The position numbers and the translations under genes are program-made. A model generated the notes under the pieces. It saw only the letters and a program-made list of their open reading frames with translations, did no database searches and was not told the origin of the DNA. A stretch of DNA of 64,000 bases from Streptomyces sp. MMG1121 (GTDB lineage Bacteria; Actinomycetota; Actinomycetes; Streptomycetales; Streptomycetaceae): contig NZ_LGDV01000107.1 in assembly GCF_001280015.1 (NCBI RefSeq), positions 71,091 through 135,090 on the forward strand, read 5' to 3'. Position 1 is the first letter of the stretch. Each line of letters opens with the position of its first letter. Shown here in pieces: positions 38,469 to 47,145 of the stretch.

Positions 38469-38674
38469 TCCCTCGTCTCCTGTTCTTCCAGCCAGATGGC
38501 CTGGGCCGGACAGAGGGCGACGGCCTGCCGGACGTCGTCCGCGCGGCCCTCAGGAGGGTTCTCGGCGAGCAGGACGACGATGCCGTCCTCCTCGCGCTGG
38601 TCGAACACCTCCGGTGCGGTCAGCACGCACTGACCGGAGGCCACACACTTGTTCTGGTCGACGATCACCTTCAT
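38465..38674 (-). CDS. [3Fe-4S]-type ferredoxin
   Basis: 69 residues from ATG 38674 with AAGGAG upstream. Three cysteines in the pattern C10-x5-C16 and C55-P, with no fourth Cys, as in the short ferredoxins that serve Streptomyces P450s. It sits between the P450 and reductase genes, completing the electron chain. A longer upstream frame exists but has no ribosome site. Confidence 0.94.
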   Translation of the reverse strand: MKVIVDQNKCVASGQCVLTAPEVFDQREEDGIVVLLAENPPEGRADDVRQAVALCPAQAIWLEEQETRE

Positions 38675-38709
38675 CGGATGCTCCTTTCCCGCGCGGCACT
38701 TGGCCGCGC

Positions 38710-39948
38710 TCACCAGGTGACGGGCAGCTCGTAGACGCCGTAGACGGCCCCGTCGTGCTTGAACGGGACCTCGTCGAGATCCACGGCCAGCTTCAACGTG
38801 GGGATGCGGCGGTACAGGGTGCTGTAGACGACCTGCAGCTCCACCCGGGCCAGCGGCTGGCCCAGGCACTGGTGGACGCCGAAGCCGAAAGCCACGTGGT
38901 GGCGGGGATTGCTGCCGATGTCCAGTTGGTCGGGGTCGGGGAAGGCCGCGGGATCGCGGTTGGCGACGTCGTTGGAGAGGACGACGCCCTCGCCGGTGCG
39001 GATGGTCACGCCGCCGACCTCGATGTCCTCCAGGGCCACCCGGCGCCGTCCGCTGTGCGGGATGGTGAGGTAGCGCAGGAGTTCCTCGACGGCCGACGCG
39101 ACCGTCTTCGGGTCGTCGCTCTCGCGCAGCCGGTCCAGCTGGTCCGGGTTCTGCAGCAGGGCCAGGGTGCCCAGCGCGATCATGTTCGCGGTGGTCTCGT
39201 GCCCGGCGGTCAGCAGCAGCATCCCCATGCCCGCCGCTTCACGCTGGGAGAGCTCACCGGCCCTGACCCGCTCGGCCAGCGTGGAGAGCACGTCGTCGGC
39301 CGGGTGGGCGAGTTTGACGCCGATCTGCCGGTCCAGGTAGTCGAGCAGCTGCTGTGTGGCCACCCGCGCCTGCTCCACGGTGCTGGTGCGCTTGATCAGG
39401 ATCTTGCTGTTGGCCTGGAAGAAGTCGTGGTCGGCATACGGAACGCCGAGCAGTTCGCAGATCACCAGCGACGGCACCGGCAACGCGAACGCCTGCACCA
39501 GATCAACCGGCTTGGGCCCGGCGAGCATGGTGTCGATCAGGCCGTCGACGATCTTCTGAATGGCCGGCCGTAGGGCCTCCACCTGCCTGATGGAAAAGGC
39601 CGCGGTCACCATTCGGCGAAGCCGGGCGTGCTCCGGATCGTCCATGTTGATGAAGGTCCGCGACTGCCTCCGGCGCTCCTTTTGGGCCGGGCTCACATGG
39701 GGGTAGTGCGGGAGGTCGCTGTCCGAGCTGATCCGTGGATCGGCCAGCAGAGCCCGTACGTCGTCGTAGCGGGTGACCAGCCACGCGGTGCTGCCGTCCC
39801 ACAGCCGCACCCGGCTGATCGGAGCCTGGTCCTGCAGAGTGTGCAGAGCCGGCGGCGGATCGAAGGGACAGCGGGCAGCCCGGGCCATGGGGTAGTCCGG
39901 TACCTGCGCCGACGGCACATCGGTGCCGGGTGCCGAGAAGGTGTTCAT
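38710..39948 (-). CDS. cytochrome P450
   Basis: 412 residues from ATG 39948. I-helix AGHETTANMIALG with the oxygen-activating Thr, ExxR in EELLRY, and the heme loop FGFGVHQCLGQPLAR with Cys361. N-terminal YPMARAARCPFDPPP and the overall pattern resemble bacterial class I enzymes such as CYP105/CYP107, but the subfamily needs a search. The gene is 35 bp upstream of the ferredoxin gene and 122 bp downstream of the MarR gene on the same strand. Substrate unknown; the regulator and pump suggest detoxification. Confidence 0.95.
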   Translation of the reverse strand: MNTFSAPGTDVPSAQVPDYPMARAARCPFDPPPALHTLQDQAPISRVRLWDGSTAWLVTRYDDVRALLADPRISSDSDLPHYPHVSPAQKERRRQSRTFINMDDPEHARLRRMVTAAFSIRQVEALRPAIQKIVDGLIDTMLAGPKPVDLVQAFALPVPSLVICELLGVPYADHDFFQANSKILIKRTSTVEQARVATQQLLDYLDRQIGVKLAHPADDVLSTLAERVRAGELSQREAAGMGMLLLTAGHETTANMIALGTLALLQNPDQLDRLRESDDPKTVASAVEELLRYLTIPHSGRRRVALEDIEVGGVTIRTGEGVVLSNDVANRDPAAFPDPDQLDIGSNPRHHVAFGFGVHQCLGQPLARVELQVVYSTLYRRIPTLKLAVDLDEVPFKHDGAVYGVYELPVTW

Positions 39949-40070
39949 GGTTCTCCGCCCTTTCCGGAAGTCGGATATGGGGGCAGTGCCGGGACCGGGC
40001 CCAGCGCGCGGAGGGCGACGGAGCAGGTCCCGCCTGCGGGAGGAGACACCGAAGAGCGCAGCCAGGAGGC

Positions 40071-40550
40071 TCAGGAGGGCGATTCGCCGCCGACAACACT
40101 TGGTCGCCGCACCATCCGGCGCACGATGGGCAGGGCCGTGCGCATGGCCTCGCCCAGCACTCGCACGTCCTGCTCGGGCAACGCGGCCAGCATGTCGGCC
40201 ACCCGGGCACACTGCGCGCGTCGGCGCTCGGCCATCACCTCTCGCCCGGCTTGCGTGATGGCAACCAGGCGGACCCGCCCGTCCTCGGGATGGCTCACTC
40301 GAGTGGCCAGGCCCTGGTCTTCCAGCCGATGCACCAGGGCGGTCATCGACGGTTGGGCGATACCCTCCGCCGCTGCCAGCGCGGTCAGCCGGATCGGACC
40401 TTCCTGCTCCAGCCGGCTGAGCGCCGCGGCGGTGGTCAGACTCATGCCCTGCCGATCCGACAGAAGGTGCCTGACCAGTCCGATGGCCAGCTCGTTCAGC
40501 TCCGCCGCCACCTCCTGGTAACCCTCTTCAGGTGTCTCATCCATACCCAT
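40071..40550 (-). CDS. MarR-family regulator of the P450 operon
   Basis: 159 residues from ATG 40550 (or ATG 40544). Winged helix: SLTTAAALSRLEQEG, QPSMTALVHRLEDQGLATR and the wing HPEDGRVRLVAITQAG. First gene of the leftward operon. A 71-bp AT-rich inverted repeat begins 3 bp before the start codon and covers the ribosome site, so it is well placed for autorepression. Confidence 0.92.
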   Translation of the reverse strand: MGMDETPEEGYQEVAAELNELAIGLVRHLLSDRQGMSLTTAAALSRLEQEGPIRLTALAAAEGIAQPSMTALVHRLEDQGLATRVSHPEDGRVRLVAITQAGREVMAERRRAQCARVADMLAALPEQDVRVLGEAMRTALPIVRRMVRRPSVVGGESPS

Positions 40551-40553
40551 ACC

Positions 40554-40624
40554 TATATCACTCTTCTATATAGGCTGTCTATATTCTCGACCTATATAGA
40601 CAGTCTATATAGAAGAGTGATATA
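40554..40624. promoter_or_regulatory. 71-bp AT-rich inverted repeat, double MarR operator
   Basis: Arms 40554-40584 and 40594-40624 are 31 nt each with one mismatch and a 9-nt spacer. Each arm contains its own palindrome: CTATATAGAC-A-GTCTATATAG (40592-40612, perfect 10-bp halves) and CTATATAGGCTGTCTATAT (about 40565-40583). Outer ends match as CACTCTT/AAGAGTG. It lies between the divergent MarR and ATPase genes and is strikingly AT-rich in this genome. Confidence 0.88.
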
Positions 40625-40690
40625 AATGCCGTAGCCCCTCGGGGGTTCTGGTCACAACCAGGGCGCCACGGCGGCGCCCGGAGGAAGGTG

Positions 40691-41146
40691 ATGACCGTGA
40701 CCTGCACCTACGCCCCAGAGGTGCCCCCTCGCACAGGTCATGCTCGGAGTCCGTCGACATCGGTCGACACATGGACCCTCGCGCACGACCCGGAAGCCGC
40801 GGGGGAGGCCCGCAAGATCACCAAAGAGCTCCTGGCTCAGTGGAGCGTCGCCGAAGACACGGCCGACTCGGTCCTCCTGACCGTCTCCGAACTCGTCACC
40901 AACGCCGTGGAGCACGCCCAGCCTCCATTGAACTTCGGGCTGAGCCGTGACCCGGGCACCCAGCGGGTGCACATCGAGGTGTCCGACGGAGGCCCTGCCG
41001 CCATGGACGGCGACTGGGCAGCCAGCTGCACCGCTGACGAGCACGGCCGCGGACTGGAGATCGTCGATCAGCTCACCGCCGCGCACGGCGACCGTGCGGA
41101 ACCCGGACGCGCTGTCCACTGGGCCGACGTCACCAGCGCGCCCTGA
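40691..41146 (+). CDS. GHKL ATP-binding protein (anti-sigma-factor-like)
   Basis: 151 residues from ATG 40691 (a GTG at 40688 is possible) with GGAGGAAGG upstream. HATPase_c-type motifs: VLLTVSELVTNAVEHAQ (N box), VSDGGPAAMD (G1) and DEHGRGLEIVDQL (G2). Similar to the RsbW/SpoIIAB-like family, so numerous in Streptomyces. Divergent from the MarR gene across the AT-rich inverted repeat; it may share that control. Confidence 0.88.
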   Translation: MTVTCTYAPEVPPRTGHARSPSTSVDTWTLAHDPEAAGEARKITKELLAQWSVAEDTADSVLLTVSELVTNAVEHAQPPLNFGLSRDPGTQRVHIEVSDGGPAAMDGDWAASCTADEHGRGLEIVDQLTAAHGDRAEPGRAVHWADVTSAP

Positions 41147-41868
41147 CTCGACCGCGCGGCAACAGGCTGCGCCGGACGACGGCACCAGCCGTCGCATGGA
41201 GCGGCGGCTGCCGTCGAGGACGGTGATTCTCATGAACGGTCATCTGTGAGAGTTCTGCGATTGCCTCGAAGGTGACACGTTTCCGCGGGTCGCCGCTCGC
41301 AGAAGACCTCTCCAAACCGGCATGCCGTGCAAGGCACTTCTGAGGGGCAGCCGCCATGGATTCGACGCCCGGTCAGGCCGAATCAGCGGCAGAACGTCGC
41401 GACTGCCCGAACGGTGACGCGCCCGCCGGCCGCGCTGCCACACCCGGGGCGGGAAGAGACCGCCGCGAAATACCACGCCCCCACTTCGTCCTCGTTTCCG
41501 CTCTGCGAGAGGAACTCGAAGTGCCAGTTCCTGCAAGCCGAGGCCCTGGCCACGCGTGGAAGCAGGGTGGGCGCTCGCGGCCGTGTCGCGCCCCGCTTGG
41601 AGCAGCCAACAAGAATCGGGCACGCCCGTACGCCGGCCGCCCGGCAGAAGCCGGCGAGCCGGCTCCAAGCTCTCCTGCCCACGCGGTCGGTGGAGCCTCA
41701 ATAGACGGCGTCAAGCCGTGTTGAGGGCACTCGGTAGCCGAGGAAACGAGGGGGCCGCCAGACCGGCGGCCCCTATCTGATCAATGTGCTGACCTGCCTT
41801 GAACCGATGACAGCTGCCAACGTGCGTCATCGTCGAGTGTCCTCCGATGGCCCCGAGACGGGCCGGGA
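41147..41868. other. gene-poor stretch
   Basis: 722 bp. One plus-strand frame, 41356-41724 (122 codons, GAGGGG 12 bp upstream of ATG), is possible but has mediocre codon bias and no recognisable family. Nothing else supportable. Confidence 0.4.
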
Positions 41869-42318
41869 TCACTGCCCGACGACAGGTTCCAGAACGAACA
41901 CCGGGAACTCCCGCGAGGTCTTCTTCTGCACGTCGGCGTACCTCGGAAAGACGGCAACCGCGCGTTGCCACCACTCCGCCCTCTCCTCGCCGGTGGCCTC
42001 ATGGGCCATCATGTCCTGCTTCACGGGGCCGTCCTGGAGTTCGACGTGCGGATCGGCCTTGACGTTGAAGTACCACAGGGGATGCCGGGGGGATCCGCCC
42101 AACGAGCCGACCACCGCATAGCGCCCGCCGTACTCGACACGCATCACCGGCGCCTTGCGGATCTTGCCGCTCTCGGCGCCCCGGGTGGTCAGCACCACCA
42201 CGGGCCGCCCCGTGTCCCACAGTGTCGTCCCCTTGGTGCCGCCGGAGCTTTCGTACACCTCCACTTGCTCGCGCACCCACTGTGTCGTACTCGGTTCATA
42301 CTCGCCCTCGAGAGGCAT
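41869..42318 (-). CDS. F420-dependent nitroreductase/DDN-like oxidoreductase
   Basis: 149 residues. [44 protein letters not shown] and [10 protein letters not shown] are the core motifs of the deazaflavin (F420)-dependent nitroreductase family (PF04075). N-terminal [14 protein letters not shown] is also typical. Predicted to use F420H2; substrate unknown. Monocistronic. Confidence 0.92.
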   Translation of the reverse strand: MPLEGEYEPSTTQWVREQVEVYESSGGTKGTTLWDTGRPVVVLTTRGAESGKIRKAPVMRVEYGGRYAVVGSLGGSPRHPLWYFNVKADPHVELQDGPVKQDMMAHEATGEERAEWWQRAVAVFPRYADVQKKTSREFPVFVLEPVVGQ

Positions 42319-42728
42319 GGCATCCGTCCCCTCGTCGTAGGAATGTTCTCGCGCTGTGCTCTAACGCCGGTGTGCGCATCAGACATTCCGGACAGGGGTG
42401 ACCTTGCAGGTGGCTGCACTGCCCGCCGTCGGGTCCGGCCTCTCACCTGAGGCCATCGCTCGGAGGACCCACTCACGCCCGAAGATGCCGAACTTCGCGA
42501 ACGTCTCCAGGCCCCGGTGCTCCAGAGCTCAGAGCCCGAGTAGTCGGCAAGATCATCGCCTAGGTGCCAACGGGAGTCCATCGGTCTTCGGGGCCGGTTC
42601 CGTAGAACGCCCAGAAGCCTGTCATCCCTTCGGGCAAGAACCATGGCAATCGCCCCTCAGCCGCCACGGCCTACCGCATTCGCGCCGAGGGCGAGACGGC
42701 CGACCTCAGGACCCTTCTCGCTTCGGAC
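42319..42728. other. gene-free stretch
   Basis: 410 bp between two leftward genes. Short frames only, mixed codon bias; possibly decayed mobile-element DNA, but no motif supports a name. Confidence 0.4.
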
Positions 42729-43886
42729 CTATGCGCCTTGGCCTGCGAGTGCGACCTTCCGTCCGGTGCGTGCCGCTTCTCTGATCCGCTCCAGCATGCG
42801 GTGCCGCCGGACTGCGTGTCGGAAGTCGGGAACGCCGTCCTCGTCCGGTGCAAGGTTCCCGGTGATCTGGTCGCGCAGGAGCGCGTACTCGTGGGCGACG
42901 TTGCAGGCCGGCTCGGCGGTTCGCTCGGCCCACTGGGTCAGCGACCGTTGATATCGGGCGGGAATCGGAAGTTCGACCGGCGCGCCGTCGCTGCCCCTGG
43001 CGCCGTACAGCCGCAGCCCCCCGTACCACCACCATGGAGCCTGGACGGCCTTGACGACGAGATCGCCGTCCGTGCCGTTGATCTCCCAGTGAAACGCGGT
43101 GGCGCGGGACGTCCCACCGCGGAGGTGCATCGCGGCCACGGCCCCCGACTCCAGCACCCCTGTGACCGCGATCTGGTCCTCTGCGCTCTTGGCCGCGACC
43201 GCCCCGCTCGTGACGTGGACGACCTCCGGGCGCAGGTTCTCGATGAGCGCCGACACCTCCCGGAACTCCCCGAGCACCATGGTCAGCGCGTCGACCGAGT
43301 GCCCGAAGGGGATCGACAGCAGCGTGGCGCCGCTCGTGACGTCCAGAATGTACGCGTAGTTGTCTTCGTAAGTGGCGCCCCCGATCCCGCCCGACCCGAG
43401 CATGCTGGTCGACAGCACCCGCCCCACATAGCCGTCGGCGACCAGGTCCCGCAGATACCGAAGCGACGGAGCCGACCGGGCCTGCAGGCCGACTCCCGTG
43501 AGCACACCCCTGCGATGCGCGAGGTCGGCCAGCTCCTCGGCCTGCGCGAGGTCGGCACCGAGCGGCCACTCGCTGAACACCGTCTTCCCCGCTTCCAACG
43601 CGGGCCGGATGAGCTCCAGGTGGTGCGGAACCTTCACCGTCACCACCACGAGATCGACTTCCTCACTGCGGGCCAGCTCCTCTGCGCTGGCGAAGGCCAG
43701 CGGCACCGCATACTTCTCACCGGCGGCACGCGCCGATTCGGCGGTGCTGGCGCTCAGCGCCCGCAACTCGTATCCATCGAGCCCGGCCAGCGCCGGCACA
43801 TGGGCGGTGGCCGCCCAACCGCCGCTCGCGCTCAGACCTACGACACCGACACGAATCAGCCCTCCATGAGGGGAAGTGGACGTCAT
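42729..43886 (-). CDS. Gfo/Idh/MocA-family oxidoreductase (intact copy)
   Basis: 385 residues from ATG 43886. NAD-binding RVGVVGLSASGGWAATAHVPAL, the conserved EWPLG following TVFS (family EKP/EWP motif), and the C-terminal substrate domain (GDLVVKAVQAPWWWYGGLRLYGA). The frame is open further upstream, but MTSTSP is the start shared with the duplicated relic at 9868. Sugar or polyol dehydrogenase-like; substrate unknown. It is flanked upstream by an IS110 remnant. Confidence 0.9.
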   Translation of the reverse strand: MTSTSPHGGLIRVGVVGLSASGGWAATAHVPALAGLDGYELRALSASTAESARAAGEKYAVPLAFASAEELARSEEVDLVVVTVKVPHHLELIRPALEAGKTVFSEWPLGADLAQAEELADLAHRRGVLTGVGLQARSAPSLRYLRDLVADGYVGRVLSTSMLGSGGIGGATYEDNYAYILDVTSGATLLSIPFGHSVDALTMVLGEFREVSALIENLRPEVVHVTSGAVAAKSAEDQIAVTGVLESGAVAAMHLRGGTSRATAFHWEINGTDGDLVVKAVQAPWWWYGGLRLYGARGSDGAPVELPIPARYQRSLTQWAERTAEPACNVAHEYALLRDQITGNLAPDEDGVPDFRHAVRRHRMLERIREAARTGRKVALAGQGA

Positions 43887-44002
43887 GTGCACCCCAGTGT
43901 TCGCGACCGCCTGCTCTCTCACCTCGGAACGGCCCATAACCATGGAGGACACGGTCCAAGCATCACGTTCAGCCACATGCCGAGGCCACCAGGCACACCC
44001 GG

Positions 44003-44160
44003 CGGATCGCGGCGATCACCCAGGCCCGCAACCCGCAGTTGCTCGGACTCGCCGGCGTCGGACCGGACAGCGCGTCCGTCTTGCGCACAGCCGCCGGCGA
44101 CAATCACGACCGCCTTCGCGACGAGGCATCCTTCGCGGCCCTGTGCGGCGTCCTCGACGC
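44003..44160 (+). pseudogene. IS110-family transposase, internal fragment
   Basis: RRIAAITQARNPQLLGLAGV, GPDSASVLRTAAGDNHDRL and EASFAALCGV match the IS110 region joining the coiled coil to the Tnp20 domain. It breaks off right after ALCGV, and no start is present. Confidence 0.82.
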
Positions 44161-44608
44161 TCGCGGTACCCCTCCAGGTGGCACGGATGCGCTCGGGGCT
44201 GAACGGCTCGTGCTGCAATTCGCTGTTCTGGCTGGGCATCCCGCTCAGCAGTGCCTTTGTGTCGGGGTGGCGAGTGCCGATGGGGCACTGAGGGCAGGTG
44301 ACGCTGAACGCAGAACTCCTGGCTCCTGCTGGGTGGATGTCCCGAAAGGGGCCAGCGAGCTTCGTGCCTGCGGCGTCGCATGACTCCAGGTCTCTGACCT
44401 GGGCGAATGGCGCCCGGCCTATGCCCTGTGTGACCGTGGGCTTCTGACGGTCATTTCCTCTGCCGGAAGCCGAGGTTGTCGTCGATGACGGTGCGTGGTG
44501 AAACGGGCAGTTTCTCCGGATGCTCGACGTCCAGCCCGACGATCTCGATCTCTTCCCTCCAGATGGTTCGCAACAAGTCCTTCACGAACTCAACGGTGAT
44601 TTGCTCAC

Positions 44609-44874
44609 CGGCGCAGCCCCCTCCGGGGTGACCGAGGATCGCAACCACGTGATGGACGGGTCGAACTTCTCCGGGACATACGTGGCGGTCGCCCTCGAGG
44701 GCGACAGGAGATCGCAATGACCATAGGGTGTTCGCGCCGGCGCCCATGAGGCCGAGTGGCGGCCGTCCTCCGGGGCGGCCGAGGAACGCAACCAATGCGG
44801 CGCCCGTTGTCCGGACCCAGCTTCACCGGTGGCGGTCGTTCCTCCGGTGGCGGCCGAGGGCCGAGGATCGCAAC
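44609..44874 (+). CRISPR. degenerate four-repeat CRISPR array without cas genes
   Basis: Four imperfect ~37-nt repeats at 44609-44645, 44682-44718, 44756-44792 and 44829-44874 (the last with a 9-nt insertion), separated by 36-, 37- and 36-nt unique spacers. Shared start GTGGCGG(T/C)CG, a hairpin core (GTCGCCCTCGAGGGCGAC in repeat 2) and a shared 3' end GA(T/A)CGCAA(C/T). Repeat divergence and lack of cas genes in the window suggest an orphan, decaying array. GCAAC at 44570-44574, 71 bp before the first repeat end, may be a still older unit. Confidence 0.62.
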
Positions 44875-44989
44875 GACCCGACGCAGCCCGCCCGGCTTCC
44901 GCTCATCGTGTACGTGCTGGCACTCGGCACGTTCACGCACCTGCGCGTGCCTCAGCTTGCGCGACGGCGAAGACGACGAGGGCGATGAG

Positions 44990-45250
44990 GACATCGTGGC
45001 CCAGGCCGCACGCATCACCCTGAGCCTGCTGGCCCAGCGCATCGAGCAGCTCACCGGGACAGATCGATGAGCAGAATCAGCTCTCCTGACCCAGCTCGTC
45101 GAACGCCACGCCCCGCAACTGCTCACACCAGTGGGCATCGGCCCGGGCAGTGCCGTGACCTTGCTAATCACCATGAAAGACAACCCCGAGCGGCTGACCA
45201 CCGAAGCGTCCTTCGCGGCCCTGTGCGGAGTCAGCCCCATCGAGTACTCC
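44990..45250 (+). pseudogene. IS110-family transposase, internal fragment with nonsense codon
   Basis: VAQAARITLSLLAQRIEQLTG, then an in-frame TGA (45068-45070), then LTQLVERHAPQLLTPVGIGPG, MKDNPERLTTEASFAALCGV and SPIEYSTG. Stops at the antisense IS630 remnant. Third IS110 fragment in the window, from a different element than the one at 44003. Confidence 0.82.
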
Positions 45251-45725
45251 ACGGGCCGTCGAACGTCTCCTTCACCCAGCCGGCCACAACGTCGTCGTCC
45301 CGCTCGGTGGCGCGCCGGGCTGGGACCTGGCAGGACCAGCCGTTGCGCACCAGGAGCTTGCGCACGCCCTGGATGGTGCAGGTCAGGTGGAAGCGCCGGC
45401 CGATCACGGTCTTGATCCCGCCTATTCCAGCGCTGGTCTCCCAGCCGTGCGCGGCCGGCCCCTTGGCCAGCTCCGCCTCCAGCTGCGCGAACTGCTTCTC
45501 GCTCAGCCTGGGCAGCGACGCCGGCCCCTGCGACCGCAGAGCCCGCGGACCGCCCTCCTCCCACGTCTGCCGCCACCCCTGCACCGACCGGACACTGACG
45601 CGCAGCTCCTTGGCGATCACCGAACTCGCCTCGCCCTGGGCGAACCGCTCGGCAGCCTGAAGCGGTAACTCCTCGCGGAACTACTGACGTTCGGCGGTCA
45701 GCCCGCCACCCCGTGGATACCGCAT
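45246..45725 (-). pseudogene. IS630-family transposase, N-terminal fragment with nonsense codon
   Basis: ATG 45725 reads MRYPRGGGLTAERQ, a TAG follows, then FREELPLQAAERFAQGEASS and a helix-turn-helix (VIAKELRVSVRSVQGWRQTW), RLSEKQFAQLEAELAKGP, IGRRFHLTCTIQGVRKLL. It ends at WVKETFDG where the IS110 fragment begins. The DDE catalytic half is missing. Confidence 0.85.
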
Positions 45726-45786
45726 ACCCCGGTGATACTGCGGGAGGCCGCCGCCCGTCAGCCCCTACGACACCACGAGCTCAACC

Positions 45787-46197
45787 TCAGCAGGACGTCG
45801 AGCGGCATTCCAGGCGGGCATCGTTGTACTCCGGAATTCCGCTTTCGAGCACACGGAGCAGAGACGCCGTGACGACGATGTCGGCGAACGTGGTCCACCG
45901 GGCGCCGCCGCGCACGACTTCGTGGAGCTTGGTAGCCCCGAGGGCGAGCAGACGCTCGCTCTCGCCCTCGTAGTCCCCGGTGATCAGATCCGGGTGGAAC
46001 CGGTTCTTGACGCTCTTGGCCTCCGGCACCTTGTGGAAGGCCAGCCGTGGTCCGCTGCCGGGATCACCGGCCTCCACCACGGCGTCGTGCTCATCTGCCC
46101 CGTCGGCGACTGTGCGGTCCAGAACCGCGGCCCAGAACTGTGCCGCGCGTACGGCGTCGGTGGCGTCGAACGACGCGCCGAAGAAGGTGCTACTCAT
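45787..46197 (-). CDS. VOC/glyoxalase-like protein with altered C-terminus
   Basis: 136 residues from ATG 46197. MSSTFFGASFDATDAVRAAQFWAAVL, HKVPEAKSVKNRFHPDL and GGARWTTFAD are typical of actinobacterial VOC proteins, whose last strand is usually WTTFADPEGNEFDLV. Here the sequence after TTFAD is unrelated (IVVTASLLRVLESG), so the final strand and metal-ligand Glu are lost. Possibly inactive. An AGACCAGTCT palindrome 29 bp upstream links it to the divergent SDR cluster. Confidence 0.75.
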   Translation of the reverse strand: MSSTFFGASFDATDAVRAAQFWAAVLDRTVADGADEHDAVVEAGDPGSGPRLAFHKVPEAKSVKNRFHPDLITGDYEGESERLLALGATKLHEVVRGGARWTTFADIVVTASLLRVLESGIPEYNDARLECRSTSC

Positions 46198-46225
46198 GCA
46201 CTGCCCCCTGCACTGAAGAGTGATT

Positions 46226-46235
46226 AGACCAGTCT
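46226..46235. promoter_or_regulatory. AGAC-N2-GTCT palindrome before the VOC gene
   Basis: AGACCAGTCT, 29 bp upstream of the VOC start. Related sites: 46322-46331, 46362-46371 and 48945-48958. Confidence 0.55.
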
Positions 46236-46321
46236 GTTTAGTGCTTGCTGAAACCGTAGAAGCGCCTTCTGGAGGTGTCAAACCACAGATAAAACGCCTG
46301 AACAGCCTGGTCGAGTTGACG

Positions 46322-46371
46322 AGACCAGACTGACCTGTTTAGCTGGATAGCAAGAGAAGACAGACCGGTCT
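46322..46371. promoter_or_regulatory. two AGAC-type operator boxes before the SDR cluster
   Basis: AGACCAGACT (46322-46331) and the perfect palindrome AGACCGGTCT (46362-46371), 25-65 bp upstream of the SDR start. Probable targets of the TetR protein at 49043. Confidence 0.6.
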
Positions 46372-46395
46372 AACTAAGCTAGAGGAGTTGCGATC

Positions 46396-47115
46396 ATGTC
46401 CGAGACGCAGACAGCCCTGGTGACCGGTGCGACGTCTGGCATCGGCCGGGCCGCAGCGCTGAAGCTCGCTCGGGACGGATTCAAGGTCCTGGTCCACGGA
46501 CGCGACGCCGAGCGCGGAGCCGCAGTGGTCAAGGAGATCGAGAGCGCAGGCGGCAGCGCCGAGTTCCTCGCCGCCGACCTCGCCGATGTCGGTGCCGTCA
46601 GGCAGCTTGCGGCCACGGCCGGGGACATCGACGTTCTCGTCAACAACGCCGGGTTCTCCTGGTTCGGCCCCACCGCCGACCTGGAGCCCGACACCTACGA
46701 CGCGCTGTTCGACGCCAACGTGCGCAGCGCCTACTACCTCACGGCCGCCATCGCACCGGCGATGGCCGAGCGCGGCGACGGCGTCGTGATCAACCTGGGC
46801 AGCATGGCCGGGCAGGTCGGCCTGGCGGGTGGTGCCGCCTACAGCGCCACCAAGGCCGCGCTCACCTCGCTGACCCGTTCCTGGGCCGCCGAGTACAGCC
46901 CGCGGGGTGTGCGGGTCATCACCGTCGCCCCCGGACCGGTCTACACCGGCGGCTCCTCCAGGGAGAACCTCACGGCCCTGGGCAAGACCACGCTCCTGGC
47001 CCGCACGGCGGAGGCCGAGGAGATCGGAGACGTCATCGCGTTCCTGGCCTCGCCGGCCGCCGGCTACATCACCGGCGTCGTCATCCCCGTCGATGGCGGA
47101 CGCACCGCCGTCTGA
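46396..47115 (+). CDS. SDR-family oxidoreductase
   Basis: 239 residues. LVTGATSGIGRAAAL (cofactor), LVNNAGFSWFG, catalytic INLGSMAG and YSATK, and GYITGVVIPVDGG at the end. First gene of a rightward cluster SDR, SDR, alpha/beta hydrolase, TetR. Coding start ATG 46396 after AGAGGAG. Substrate unknown. Confidence 0.92.
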   Translation: MSETQTALVTGATSGIGRAAALKLARDGFKVLVHGRDAERGAAVVKEIESAGGSAEFLAADLADVGAVRQLAATAGDIDVLVNNAGFSWFGPTADLEPDTYDALFDANVRSAYYLTAAIAPAMAERGDGVVINLGSMAGQVGLAGGAAYSATKAALTSLTRSWAAEYSPRGVRVITVAPGPVYTGGSSRENLTALGKTTLLARTAEAEEIGDVIAFLASPAAGYITGVVIPVDGGRTAV

Positions 47116-47145
47116 CCCCCACCGCTACAGAAACCGAGCAAAGCA

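Noticed and set aside
41356..41724. Possible 122-codon gene after the GHKL ATPase
   Set aside because: Plausible ribosome site, but third-position GC is weak and no family or neighbour link supports it.
44451..44603. Minus-strand segment ending VEHPEKLPVSPRTVIDDNLGF with coding-like codons
   Set aside because: No believable start; its upstream part runs through the CRISPR repeats. It could be the tail of a lost gene but no family is recognisable.
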